From the NCBI RefSeq assembly GCF_904848585.1, contig NZ_CAJHCR010000005.1:310001-374000 (forward strand): a stretch of DNA of 64,000 nucleotides, in the 5' to 3' direction. The notes under the pieces were generated by a model. That model was not told where the DNA came from, ran no database searches, and was given only the letters and a program-made list of their open reading frames with translations. The position numbers and the translations under genes were made by a program. Source of the stretch: Paraburkholderia kirstenboschensis. Its GTDB lineage: Bacteria; Pseudomonadota; Gammaproteobacteria; Burkholderiales; Burkholderiaceae. Positions 1 through 8,023 of the stretch are shown here, piece by piece (the stretch's first letter is position 1; every line of letters begins with the position of its first letter).

Positions 1-212
1 GCGAAGTCGCCCGATGGAAACGTGCGCGAATTGCTAAGCGAAACACGCGCGGTCCAGACCATCGTGCCGAGATAGGCGAACACGACGGTCAGGACCATCG
101 GCAGCAATGCGAGCCATGCCGCAATCGAAAAACGCTTTTTTAGCGGCTTTTTCAGGGGCTTTTTGCGGGACCCGGACCTGGACCGCGACGCATGCAGCTT
201 GAGCGCGTGCAT
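1..212 (-). CDS. Sugar ABC transporter permease, MalF-type (partial, N-terminus only)
   Basis: Only the first about 70 residues lie in the window; the gene continues past the left edge. It opens with a Lys/Arg-rich cytoplasmic tail (repeated KKPL units) followed by a hydrophobic segment (AAWLALLPMVLTVVFAYLG) and the phrase TARVSLSNSRTFPS. That phrase resembles the first periplasmic loop of CUT1 sugar permeases of the glucose/mannose (GtsB-like) type. The ATG lies 7 bp beyond the stop of the sugar-binding protein gene, so it is the third gene of the same operon. The partner permease and ATPase would be expected beyond the window. Confidence 0.8.
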   Translation of the reverse strand, partial: MHALKLHASRSRSGSRKKPLKKPLKKRFSIAAWLALLPMVLTVVFAYLGTMVWTARVSLSNSRTFPSGDF

Positions 213-219
213 ATTGCGC

Positions 220-1458
220 CTAGCTCTTCAACGCGCCGGCAAACGCTTTTTGCGCGTCGTCGACCGACTGGTTCTTGTTCCAGAAGTTGGTGACGACGTC
301 GATCAGTGCGCCTTGCGTATCGGGTGAAAGCAGCATCTCCGGATTCGGCAACTGACGCGACTTGTCCTTCATGATCGCAATGCCCTCCTTCGCGCAGATG
401 TCGAGAGCACCGGCATCCACATCGGGGCGAATCGGAATCGAGCCTTTCTTTGCGCTGAATGCGACTTGCGCGGGCGGCGAGGTCATCACCGTGGCAAGAA
501 GGTTCTGTGCTTTCACGCTGGTGGCGTTATCGCTCTTCGGAAACACGAATACGTCGCCTGCCACGAGGTACGGCGAATGCGGGCCGAAGCCCGGGAAGCA
601 GCCAAATTCCTTGCCCGCGCTCTGCTTAGCCGCCGAGAATTCGCCCTTCGCCCAGTCGCCCATGATCTGCACACCGGCCTTGCCGGAAATGACGAGCGCA
701 GTCGCATCGTTCCAGTTGCGGCCGGGCGAGCCTGCATCGACGAAATCGTGCAAGCGCTTGAATGCAATCAACACCTTTTTGAACGCGTCGGATTTCACCG
801 CATTCGCGTCATGGTCGCGATACACCTTGAGGTACAGGTCGGGGCCGCCTACGTCGGCGAGCACGGCATCGAAAGTGATTTTTTCCTGCCACGGCTGGCC
901 GCCGAATGCGAGCGGAATCACGCCAGCGGCTTTCAGCTTGCCGAGATCGGCGATGAACTCGTCGTAGCTTTGCGGCTCGGCGGTAATGCCGGCCTTCTGG
1001 AACGCGGGTTTCGAGTAGAAAAACCAGGCCGGCATATGAATGTCGACCGGCGCGGCGTAGTAGTGCCCTTTCACCTTGATGCTGTCGAGTATCGACTGCG
1101 GGAACACGCCGCTCCAGTTCTCTTTCGCGGCGACGTCGTCCACATTGTTGAGCAGCCCCTGATCGATCAGGTCATGAAACTGTTTCGACGTATTGAACTG
1201 CGCTGCCGTGGGCGGATCGCCGCCGACAATACGGTTGATCGCGGTGGAGCGCGCCTGATCCGCGCCTGCAACTGCGTTATCGACCCACTGACCGCCGGCC
1301 TTGTTATAGGCATCGGCAAACTGGCGGATCGCGGCGGACTCGCCGCCCGACGTCCACCAGTGAATCACGTTGGCCTTCAGAGGCTCCGCATGCGCAAGCA
1401 CGCCATTCATCGCCAATGCCGCAACCATCACTCGCAAGACCGTTTTTCTGCTGTTCAT
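220..1458 (-). CDS. Sugar ABC transporter substrate-binding protein, GtsA-like
   Basis: A 412-residue periplasmic binding protein (CUT1 family, SBP_bac_1 fold) with a Sec signal peptide ending near residue 24 (VLAHA). The mature start contains IHWWTSGGESAAI, typical of glucose/mannose-type binding proteins such as Pseudomonas GtsA. A good ribosome site (GGAGGAG) precedes the ATG. It sits between a GH1 beta-glucosidase and a MalF-type permease in one transcriptional direction. A monosaccharide released by the glucosidase, or a short beta-glucoside, is therefore the likely ligand; the exact sugar is inference. Confidence 0.88.
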   Translation of the reverse strand: MNSRKTVLRVMVAALAMNGVLAHAEPLKANVIHWWTSGGESAAIRQFADAYNKAGGQWVDNAVAGADQARSTAINRIVGGDPPTAAQFNTSKQFHDLIDQGLLNNVDDVAAKENWSGVFPQSILDSIKVKGHYYAAPVDIHMPAWFFYSKPAFQKAGITAEPQSYDEFIADLGKLKAAGVIPLAFGGQPWQEKITFDAVLADVGGPDLYLKVYRDHDANAVKSDAFKKVLIAFKRLHDFVDAGSPGRNWNDATALVISGKAGVQIMGDWAKGEFSAAKQSAGKEFGCFPGFGPHSPYLVAGDVFVFPKSDNATSVKAQNLLATVMTSPPAQVAFSAKKGSIPIRPDVDAGALDICAKEGIAIMKDKSRQLPNPEMLLSPDTQGALIDVVTNFWNKNQSVDDAQKAFAGALKS

Positions 1459-1520
1459 TCCGTCTCCTCCGAAGGCTCGCGCCCGTGTTTCAAGTCGACA
1501 TGCAAACCAGCTTCTGGTTC

Positions 1521-1560
1521 TTTTTCGTTGCTCTTTCGTTGCCTCTTTCGTTGCCTCTTA
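1521..1560. repeat. Three 12-bp tandem repeats in an operon spacer
   Basis: The unit TCTTTCGTTGCC is present twice exactly (1532-1543, 1544-1555), preceded by a near copy (1521-1531) that is one base short. The array lies in the 99-bp spacer between the beta-glucosidase stop codon and the sugar-binding protein start and runs into the stop codon. Because it is on the transcript, a change in copy number would change the spacer between the two genes. Confidence 0.8.
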
Positions 1561-2952
1561 GATGCGCTGGCTTCTCTCTTTTCGCTCCTTGAGGAATTGC
1601 GACACCAGTTCGGCGCTGCGCTTTAGCGTGCGCTTCTGCGTGACGTAGTCGACATGCACGATACCGAAACGGCGCTCATAGCCGAATGCCCACTCGAAGT
1701 TGTCCATCAGCGACCACAGGAAATAGCCGCGTATATCGACGCCGGCCTTGATCGCTTCGTCCACCGCCGCAAGATGGCGCTTCAGAAACGAAATGCGCTG
1801 CGTGTCGTTCACGCGTCCGTCGATCACCGCGTCGTCGGAGGCCATGCCGTTTTCGGTGATATACACCGGCGGCAAGTTCGCATACTCGCGGCTGAAGCCG
1901 ATCAGCAGATCGCGCAAACCGTCCGGATACACTTCCCATCCCATCTGCGTGCGCTCGACGCCTTCCAGCGGCACGTCCTTGAAGCCATGCGCGCCGTCGC
2001 TCGCGACATTGGTGCGAAAGTAATAGTTGATGCCGAGAAAATCGAGCGGTGCCGAAATGGTCTGCATGTCGCCGTCGAGTATCAACGGCTCGGTGCCCGG
2101 CCACAGTTCGAAAAGCGCCTCAGGATAAGTACCTTTCAGCAACGGATCGAGAATCCACGCATTGTGCTGGATCTCGAACAGTTGCGCGGCGCGCTGATCC
2201 TCGGCACTGTCGCTGTTGGGCGTGCCGCGCCCGATATTCGCGACGATGCCCTTCTGCGAGGCCGGATCGTTCGCGCGCAGTACAGGCAGTGCGAGTCCGT
2301 GCGCGAGCAGCAGGTGATGCATTGCCTGCGTGGCGAAGCGTCCGTTGGCAAGACCGGGCGCGTGATGGCCGTTGCCATAGCCGAGATATGCGGAGCACCA
2401 CGGCTCGTTGAGCGTCGCCCATGCATCGACGGTGCCGGCCAGCTCGCGGCTCATCAGATCCGCGTAATCCGCGAAACGGTATGCGGTTTCGCGATTGAGC
2501 CAGCCGCCGCGATCTTCCAGATGCTGCGGCAAATCCCAGTGATAAAGCGTCACGAAGGTGGTAATGCCCTTCTCTTTCAGCCGCGTCAGCAAGCGCTTGT
2601 AGAAGTCGAGTCCCTTGCGATTGGGCGCGCCGTTGGCGTCCATCACGCGCGGCCACGCAATTGACAAGCGGTAGCCTTCGAGCCCGAGGCCAACGAGCAT
2701 TTCAACGTCGGATTCCCAGCGATGATAGTGATCGCACGCCACTGCGCCGCTGTCGCCGGCGAGCACTTTGCCGGGCGTCGCGCAGAAGGTGTCCCAGATG
2801 GATGGCAGGCGGCCGTCTTCGTCGACCGCGCCTTCGATCTGATACGAGGCAGTGGCTGCACCCAACAGAAAGTCCTTGCGCCACAGCGTCGAGTCGGCGG
2901 CAGGCGTGAACGGATCGGCAGACAAATGAGAGGAAAGTGCGTCGTGTGCCAC
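1558..2952 (-). CDS. Beta-glucosidase, glycoside hydrolase family 1
   Basis: Hydrolyses beta-glucosides by the retaining GH1 mechanism. The acid/base glutamate is in TLNEPW, the nucleophile in YITENG, and the N-terminal signature FLLGAATASYQIEGA is intact. No signal peptide is evident, so the enzyme is probably cytoplasmic and acts on imported substrate. The GTG at 2952 is chosen (464 residues, normal for GH1) because GGAG sits 5 bases upstream. A longer TTG-initiated frame reaching 3066 would put the coding start on top of a palindromic operator and add residues without family support. It is the first gene of an operon with a sugar ABC transporter. Confidence 0.92.
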   Translation of the reverse strand: MAHDALSSHLSADPFTPAADSTLWRKDFLLGAATASYQIEGAVDEDGRLPSIWDTFCATPGKVLAGDSGAVACDHYHRWESDVEMLVGLGLEGYRLSIAWPRVMDANGAPNRKGLDFYKRLLTRLKEKGITTFVTLYHWDLPQHLEDRGGWLNRETAYRFADYADLMSRELAGTVDAWATLNEPWCSAYLGYGNGHHAPGLANGRFATQAMHHLLLAHGLALPVLRANDPASQKGIVANIGRGTPNSDSAEDQRAAQLFEIQHNAWILDPLLKGTYPEALFELWPGTEPLILDGDMQTISAPLDFLGINYYFRTNVASDGAHGFKDVPLEGVERTQMGWEVYPDGLRDLLIGFSREYANLPPVYITENGMASDDAVIDGRVNDTQRISFLKRHLAAVDEAIKAGVDIRGYFLWSLMDNFEWAFGYERRFGIVHVDYVTQKRTLKRSAELVSQFLKERKERSQRI

Positions 2953-3045
2953 GGATTCTCCATGCAAGCGAATGCTCGGCTGAGTTGAGTGAACCGGGTA
3001 CGGCGAAATACGGGAATCGACTGCATTGACATCTGCAAAGGCAAA

Positions 3046-3063
3046 AGTGGAAGCGCTTCCACT
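3046..3063. promoter_or_regulatory. LacI-family (CelR-like) operator palindrome
   Basis: AGTGGAAGCGCTTCCACT is a perfect 18-bp palindrome. Its core TGGAAGCGCTTCCA has the central CG and overall form of LacI-family operators and differs by one symmetric base pair from the actinobacterial CelR box TGGGAGCGCTCCCA. It lies about 95 bp upstream of the beta-glucosidase GTG, just downstream of the putative promoter, a position suited to repression. No LacI gene is visible; it may lie left of the window. Confidence 0.8.
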
Positions 3064-3075
3064 CAACGCTCGCGA

Positions 3076-3105
3076 ACAATATCAGTGGCCTCTTCGACGC
3101 AGCAA
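3076..3105 (-). promoter_or_regulatory. Putative sigma-70 promoter of the beta-glucosidase operon
   Basis: On the minus strand TTGCTG (3105-3100) and TATTGT (3081-3076) are separated by 18 bp. Transcription would start near 3069, placing the palindrome at 3046-3063 just inside the transcript. This is a match by eye to the consensus, supported mainly by its geometry relative to the operator. Confidence 0.45.
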
Positions 3106-3351
3106 TCAGGGTTTGTCTGGAGCGGTGCTGGCACGCCCTCTCAACGCATGCCCGACGCATTGATCAGCGCCGCGCTGCACCGGAAATGCGGCGCGATCGC
3201 AGGCCTCGCATGGGCTTTTCCAATCCGCGGAGACCTGCCTCTCCATTGCGGTGCTTGCAGTAACAACAGAGGATAGCCTTTTACCGTGTGAGGCAATCAT
3301 TGTCTTGCAGGCTCTTGCGCGTGACGCCCGTTATTCATGGCGCCGCTCTAT

Positions 3352-4365
3352 TTAACGGACAGTGAGCGCCGCGCCCGCCGTTTCCGCGCGCTTCGCGACA
3401 AAATTCCAACGCAGCGCTGTGGCCGTCTCCACAGGCGCCGGCAGAAGCCCCGCTCGGTAGAACGTGTCGGCGATCTTTTGCTGTTCACCGAAGTTCTGCG
3501 TATCCACTGCCCGCACCGTGTAACTGCGGCGTCCGTTCGCGCGCTCGATGGTCGTGGCGTCCAACCCCCAGATCGGCGCGAGCAGTTTCGCTGCATCGTC
3601 GGGATGGCTGCGAACCCAGGCTCCCGCCGACGACAACTGCGCGAACACAGTGCTGATCACCTCCGGATGGGCCGCGGCAAAGCTACTCGACGCGAGGTAG
3701 TACCGCTGATACGAGGCAAGCTCTGCGCCGTTGGCGAGGATGCGTACGTCCGGCGCCTGATCGACAGCCGCGACATACGGGTCCCATGTGACCCATGCGT
3801 CCACGCTGCCGCGCTCGAATGCGGCGCGTCCGTCGGCGGGCGTGAGATAGCTGATGCGCACGTCGGCGGGTGCGAGACCTGCCTTGGCAAGCGCGGCGAG
3901 AAGCAGGTAATGGCTGCCGGCGGCCTTGGTCACCGCGATACGCTGGCCCCTCAGGTCGGCGAGCGTATGCACGGGCCCGTTGCGCTTCACGATGATGGCC
4001 TGAGCGCCGGGCGACGGTGCTTCCTGTGCGACGTAGACGAAGCGCGCATGAGCCGCCTGCGCGAACACCGGAACCGTGTCGGCAACGTCGGCGCTGAAGT
4101 CGACCGCGTCGGCGTTGAGCGCCTCGGTCAACGGCAGGCCGCTCGCAAACTCGTTCCAGCTAATGCTCACGCCCAACGGCGCCAGCGCCTGCTCGAGCGA
4201 GCCGCGCGCTTTCAGGATGGTAATGAGTGTCGAAGACTTCTGATAGCCGATCCGCAGCTTCACAGGAGGCGGGACACTGCCAGTGGTTTGCGCCTGCGCA
4301 GAGCTGACAGCGAGCAACGAACTCAGCGCCACTCGGGCGAGCAATCGAAAGATAGAAAGTGTCAC
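3352..4365 (-). CDS. ABC transporter substrate-binding protein, SsuA-like (aliphatic sulfonates)
   Basis: A periplasmic binding protein of the SsuA/TauA type. It has a signal peptide (LARVALSSLLAVSSAQA), then LRIGYQKSSTLITILKARG, which is the canonical ligand-binding opening. FASGLPLTEALNADAVDFS and WVTWDPYVAAVDQ follow the family pattern. The GTG at 4365 is preferred because it starts at the signal peptide; a TTG at 4389 is an alternative, and neither has a strong ribosome site. It is divergent from an FMN-dependent monooxygenase. That pairing is common where organosulfur compounds are scavenged, but no permease or ATPase gene is adjacent. Confidence 0.82.
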   Translation of the reverse strand: MTLSIFRLLARVALSSLLAVSSAQAQTTGSVPPPVKLRIGYQKSSTLITILKARGSLEQALAPLGVSISWNEFASGLPLTEALNADAVDFSADVADTVPVFAQAAHARFVYVAQEAPSPGAQAIIVKRNGPVHTLADLRGQRIAVTKAAGSHYLLLAALAKAGLAPADVRISYLTPADGRAAFERGSVDAWVTWDPYVAAVDQAPDVRILANGAELASYQRYYLASSSFAAAHPEVISTVFAQLSSAGAWVRSHPDDAAKLLAPIWGLDATTIERANGRRSYTVRAVDTQNFGEQQKIADTFYRAGLLPAPVETATALRWNFVAKRAETAGAALTVR

Positions 4366-4617
4366 GGCTCGAAATTCCGGTGAGGTCAATGCAATGAAAC
4401 TGCGATCGTAGCAACGGCGGATCGCACGGATAAGCGAGCGTTTTAACTATGCTTAGCAGATGAACGCATAACGCTTAGTCTCTTCCGGCATATCAATGCC
4501 AGAATTGATTGGTGGTCGCGGATCAACGGCCGATTGAAAATCAAAAGGATCGACAGACGCAGTCGCGCGTTCTCTCTCGCGCTTTCGCGCCGCTCACTTC
4601 CGCATCCGAAACCGTCC
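4366..4617. other. Divergent intergenic region, SsuA-like protein / monooxygenase
   Basis: About 250 bp that must hold promoters for both divergent genes. It is more AT-rich than its surroundings around 4440-4550. No convincing palindrome or Cbl/CysB-like site could be singled out by eye. Confidence 0.5.
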
Positions 4618-5979
4618 ATGACCACAACCCGGCCTCGCCAGCTCCATCTGAACGTCAACATTCTCCACTCGGGGTTCGTTCCTTCTGCGTGGCGCGTCGA
4701 AGAAGCGGATCCGCGCGCGTTCATCGACATAGATCATTACGTGCGCGTCGCGCGGATCGCAGAGGCCGCGAAATTCGATGCGGTGTTTCTCGCGGACAAC
4801 GCATCGATTGCCGATCAGATCGACTTCCGCCCTATCACCGCGCTGGAGCCCACCGTGCTGCTGGCCGGCATCGCATCGGCCACGACGCATATCGGCGTGA
4901 TCGGCACCGCGTCGACCAGTTACAACGAGCCGTACAACATTGCGCGGCGCTTCGCGACGCTCGATCATCTGAGCGGCGGACGCTCGGGCTGGAACATCGT
5001 GACGACCGCCGATCTGGGCTCGGCGCGCAATTTCGGCCGCGACGCGGTGCCGGATCATGCAGAGCGCTACGAACGCGCCGCCGAATTCACCGACGTCGTG
5101 CAAGCGCTATGGGATAGCTGGGAAGACGACGCGTTCATCGGCGACAAGGCGAGCGGGCGTTTCATCGACACGGCGAAAGTGCACCGCATCGAACATCGCG
5201 GCAAATACTTCAGCGTCGACGGTCCGTTCAATCTGCCGCGCAGTGCGCAAGGGCATCCGGTGCTGATCCAGGCGGGCGGCTCGGCGGACGGTCGCGATCT
5301 CGCATCGCGCTACGCTGAAGCGGTGTTCTCGGCGTCGCAATCGTTCGACGAAGCGGCGGCCTATGCGCGGGAACTCAAATCGCGCGCGGCGGCGTTTGGA
5401 CGCGGTGACGAAGCGATTCGCGTGCTGCCGGGTCTCACCACCATCATCGGTGCGACGGAAGCGGACGCGCTGCGCCGTCGTGACGAACTGGTGGATCTGA
5501 TTCCATGGAGTTACAGCCTCACGCGGCTCGCGGGCATTCTCGGCGTGAGCGTGGAGCGGCTGAAACTCGACGAGCGTCTGCCCGACGATCTCACGTTGCG
5601 CGGCGGCGGCAACGGCAATCACACGTTCTTCCACGCGACGCTCGCGCAAGCACGCAGCAATGGCTATACGGTGCGTCAGTTGATCCGTGCGCTGGCGGGC
5701 GGCGGTGGACATCGCGTGATCGTCGGCACACCGGAACAGATCGCCGACGATATCGAACACTGGTTCAAAGGCGGGGCCGCCGATGGTTTCAATCTGATGC
5801 CGGATGTGCTGCCCGGCGGCTTGCGGGATTTCACGGACGGCGTCGTGCCGCTTCTGCAACAGCGCGGCATTTTTCGCACCGAATACGAAGGACGGACGTT
5901 GCGGGAACACTTCGGGCTGCCGCAGCCGGTTAGTCGCCGCCGTCACTTTGAAGCACGACAGGAAGCTGCGATTGCGTGA
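4618..5979 (+). CDS. FMN-dependent monooxygenase, NtaA/SnaA/DszA family
   Basis: A 453-residue bacterial luciferase-like TIM barrel that uses FMNH2 from a separate reductase to oxidise a small organic, often organosulfur, substrate. Family hallmarks are LHLNVNILHSGFVPSAWR at the N-terminus, FDAVFLADN, the block GRSGWNIVTTADLGSARNFG, and HRGKYFSVDGPFNLPRSAQG. The ATG at 4618 gives the usual family length; the frame stays open upstream but that extension is Arg-rich and unlike the family. With the divergent sulfonate-type binding protein it suggests a sulfur-scavenging pair. The true substrate cannot be told from sequence. Confidence 0.87.
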   Translation: MTTTRPRQLHLNVNILHSGFVPSAWRVEEADPRAFIDIDHYVRVARIAEAAKFDAVFLADNASIADQIDFRPITALEPTVLLAGIASATTHIGVIGTASTSYNEPYNIARRFATLDHLSGGRSGWNIVTTADLGSARNFGRDAVPDHAERYERAAEFTDVVQALWDSWEDDAFIGDKASGRFIDTAKVHRIEHRGKYFSVDGPFNLPRSAQGHPVLIQAGGSADGRDLASRYAEAVFSASQSFDEAAAYARELKSRAAAFGRGDEAIRVLPGLTTIIGATEADALRRRDELVDLIPWSYSLTRLAGILGVSVERLKLDERLPDDLTLRGGGNGNHTFFHATLAQARSNGYTVRQLIRALAGGGGHRVIVGTPEQIADDIEHWFKGGAADGFNLMPDVLPGGLRDFTDGVVPLLQQRGIFRTEYEGRTLREHFGLPQPVSRRRHFEARQEAAIA

Positions 5980-5988
5980 GCGGCGGAC

Positions 5989-6026
5989 GTCGTAGCGATA
6001 GCCGTAACAGTCCCGCTATCGACGAC
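5989..6026. terminator. Hairpin downstream of the monooxygenase (no T-tract)
   Basis: GTCGT-AG-CGATAGC pairs with GCTATCGACGAC across a 12-nt loop, with a 2-nt bulge. It begins about 10 bp after the monooxygenase stop. No run of T follows, so it may protect the 3' end or act with Rho rather than being a classical intrinsic terminator. Confidence 0.35.
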
Positions 6027-6587
6027 TTCGGCTTCGTGCATCACTCCCCGCAGTTTCCACCAGACGCCAAGCGGTGGGACCGGTAGCCGGGCAACGTTAG
6101 ATCAATGCCAGTTCTCGACTCGGGGCCGCCGTCTTCGCCACGTGAAATCAAGAAGACGACTCTGCTATCAACCGGCACCTGGGTCGACGTCGTCGGGCTG
6201 AAGATGCCACCGCGCAGATCACGCTAGGGCGCTTCGTAGGCAAACCGCGACGACGGCACCGTTTCCCGATTACATCACCTGGCCGACACTTTCTCGTGAC
6301 GAGCGAGCAGCATATGTGCGAGCCATTGCAACGGAACCAAGTTTTTGTCAGGTACAAAGCAAGCACGCAGATTTGGACAGACGCCGGGCGGCGGCAGGTG
6401 AAAAATGCGCTCGCCGTTCCGCTCAGCGCGTCTGAAATTTCACAACGACTGCGCACGAACAAACACGCTCGGGTTATCTGCGTGCGCCACCGCTCAGAGA
6501 TGCGCCCAGCGGGTATGCTTACTGCTTACTCGCGAGCACAGACCGCAACACGTCACAGCTTGCGGCGCGACACAATGGAGAAACCAC
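6027..6587. other. Gene-poor region between monooxygenase and metallopeptidase
   Basis: About 560 bp without a recognisable gene. Short open frames exist on both strands, but none has a credible ribosome site, length or family signature. Composition around 6280-6400 is less GC-rich than in the neighbours, which would fit decayed or acquired DNA. The promoter of the metallopeptidase gene must lie in its right-hand part. Confidence 0.5.
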
Positions 6588-7451
6588 ATGCGCCTCGATG
6601 ATGAAGTAGAAAGCCAGAACGTCGAAGACCGGCGAGGCGGAGGAATGCGGTTGGGCGGCGGCATCGGCATTGGGACGATTGTGATCGCACTCGCCGCGTC
6701 GTACTTCTTCGGCATCAATCCGATGACGATTATCAACGGTGCGCAAGTGCTGCAAGGCAACGCGCCGCAGCGCAGTGCGACGACAAACGCGCCGCCCGCC
6801 GAAGATGCCGGCAGTCACTTCGTACGCCGCGTGCTCGGCAACACCGAACGCACCTGGCAGCATATCTTTCGCACGCAGTTGAATCAGGACTATCCGGCGC
6901 CGAAGCTCGTGCTCTTCAGCGACGCCACGCGTACCGCATGCGGCACCGGCCAGTCCGCGATGGGGCCGTTCTACTGTCCGCCGGACCGCACGGTTTATAT
7001 CGACTTGTCGTTTTACCGCGAACTGCGCGACCGCTTCGGCGCGGGCGGCGACTTCGCGCAGGCGTATGTCATTGCGCATGAGGTCGGGCATCACATACAG
7101 AACGTGGTGGGTATCTCCGACAAGTACGAAGCGGCCCGTGCGCGCATGTCGCAGGCGCGCGGCAATGCGCTGTCCGTGCGGCTCGAATTGCAGGCGGATT
7201 GTTTTGCGGGCGTGTGGGCAGCGGTCGCGCAGCAGTTGAACGCGAAGCTGATGGAACCGGGCGACTTCGAGCAGGGGCTGACCGCAGCGGGCGCGATCGG
7301 CGACGACCGGTTGCAGCGGCAATCGCAGGGACGCGTCGTGCCCGAGGCATTCACACATGGCACGAGCGAGCAGCGGCAGCGCTGGCTGCGGCGCGGCCTC
7401 ACGACGGGCGATATCCGCCAGTGCGATACGTTCTCGGCGCAGTCGTTGTGA
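6588..7451 (+). CDS. ypfJ: Neutral zinc metallopeptidase, YpfJ family
   Basis: A 287-residue protein with a short cytoplasmic N-terminus, one transmembrane segment (GIGTIVIALAASYFFGI, about residues 26-42) and a periplasmic metalloprotease-like domain. The HEVGHH zinc motif lies near residue 165. YpfJ signatures include FSDATRTACGTGQSAMGPFYCP and LELQADCFAGVWA, the latter providing the third zinc ligand. The ATG at 6588 has GGAG eight bases upstream; a longer frame from 6405 lacks a ribosome site and family support. The physiological substrate of this family is unknown. Confidence 0.92.
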   Translation: MRLDDEVESQNVEDRRGGGMRLGGGIGIGTIVIALAASYFFGINPMTIINGAQVLQGNAPQRSATTNAPPAEDAGSHFVRRVLGNTERTWQHIFRTQLNQDYPAPKLVLFSDATRTACGTGQSAMGPFYCPPDRTVYIDLSFYRELRDRFGAGGDFAQAYVIAHEVGHHIQNVVGISDKYEAARARMSQARGNALSVRLELQADCFAGVWAAVAQQLNAKLMEPGDFEQGLTAAGAIGDDRLQRQSQGRVVPEAFTHGTSEQRQRWLRRGLTTGDIRQCDTFSAQSL

Positions 7452-7494
7452 TCTCGACGTGGCGTCGAGCGTAGCGCGTTGAGAGGCTACAGTG

Positions 7495-7620
7495 TCATGC
7501 CAGCCAGTGCGCTTTGTCGCTGCGCGGCGTGAACAACGCGAGCGCCGCGGCGGCGATGAACAACGCGGGCACATCGCCCGCCAGATGGCCCGGGATGGCG
7601 CGCCCCGTCCATCTCCGGTC
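7495..7620 (-). pseudogene. Possible C-terminal remnant of a membrane transporter
   Basis: A short minus-strand frame ends with GHLAGDVPALFIAAAALALF followed by TPRSDKAHWLA and a stop. A Gly/Asp cap, a hydrophobic helix and a charged tail resemble the last helix of a major facilitator transporter. Upstream residues are Arg-rich and unlike a transporter, so only the 3' end appears to survive. The match is by impression and may be chance. Confidence 0.25.
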
Positions 7621-7735
7621 ATCAGCGTGCCGTCCGAACGGCCGCCTGCAGCTAGATTTGTATCGCGTCTGACGAGTACCGCACACTCTCGAAATCCCTA
7701 CAAACAAAAAACTAACATTACATAACACTTTCAAC

Positions 7736-7816
7736 TATAAAATCAGGACGTGCGGCGAACAGCCTTGTCTCGCCGCATGCCCTCTGCCCGCCGGCCTTGC
7801 CGGCGGGCTTTTTTTT
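7736..7816 (+). ncRNA. Candidate small RNA with two hairpins and intrinsic terminator
   Basis: A -10-like TATAAA at 7736-7741 (weak -35 TAACAT at 7713-7718, 17-bp spacing) is followed at 7751-7777 by a perfect 8-bp stem (TGCGGCGA/TCGCCGCA). A second stem of 10 bp with a 3-nt loop (GCCCGCCGGC/GCCGGCGGGC, 7786-7808) leads into eight T residues. Transcription from about 7748 would give an RNA of roughly 68 nt. No open reading frame fits inside. It could instead be just the terminator of decayed upstream genes. Confidence 0.5.
7786..7816 (+). terminator. Strong intrinsic terminator
   Basis: A 10-bp GC-rich perfect stem with a CTT loop followed directly by TTTTTTTT. This is textbook Rho-independent structure on the plus strand. 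No intact plus-strand gene ends nearby (the peptidase gene stops 335 bp upstream), which is the reason for suspecting a small RNA. Confidence 0.88.
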
Positions 7817-7861
7817 GCCTCCTGTGAATGAGTCTCCGCCATTCCTTCAAATTCCTTTCAT

Positions 7862-7928
7862 ATCAGGAATAACGCCTGATGATGCCCGCATTTCTTTCGC
7901 TTGACTTACTTGATATATCACATACTGT
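7862..7928 (+). promoter_or_regulatory. Putative promoter and inverted repeat upstream of the oxalate/formate-type antiporter
   Basis: TTGACT (7901-7906) and TACTGT (7923-7928) are 16 bp apart and about 95 bp upstream of the ATG. Just upstream lies an inverted repeat, ATCAGG-N7-CCTGAT (7862-7880), placed where an activator would bind. Judged by eye only. Confidence 0.45.
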
Positions 7929-8023
7929 ATTGGTTCGACCAACGCTTTCACGACGTCTAAAAGGTCGGCCGCGGAGCTGCTTGCCCGCAATCACAAGACA
8001 AGGCATGCCAAAAGGAGACAGTG

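Noticed and set aside
466..1626. Long plus-strand open frame opposite the sugar-binding protein
   Set aside because: It is rich in Arg/His/Gly without domain features and mirrors the coding pattern of the minus-strand gene. It is a GC-rich shadow frame.
2953..3066. N-terminal extension of the beta-glucosidase from a TTG
   Set aside because: It would overlap a perfect operator palindrome and has no ribosome site, whereas the GTG at 2952 has a good one and gives family length.
6148..6462. 104-residue minus-strand frame in the gap before ypfJ
   Set aside because: No start context, no family features and an unusual Cys/Arg-rich composition; considered non-coding.
6519..7622. 367-residue minus-strand frame opposite the YpfJ-like peptidase
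   Set aside because: Shadow of the peptidase gene; Arg/Ala/His-biased and lacking any recognisable domain.
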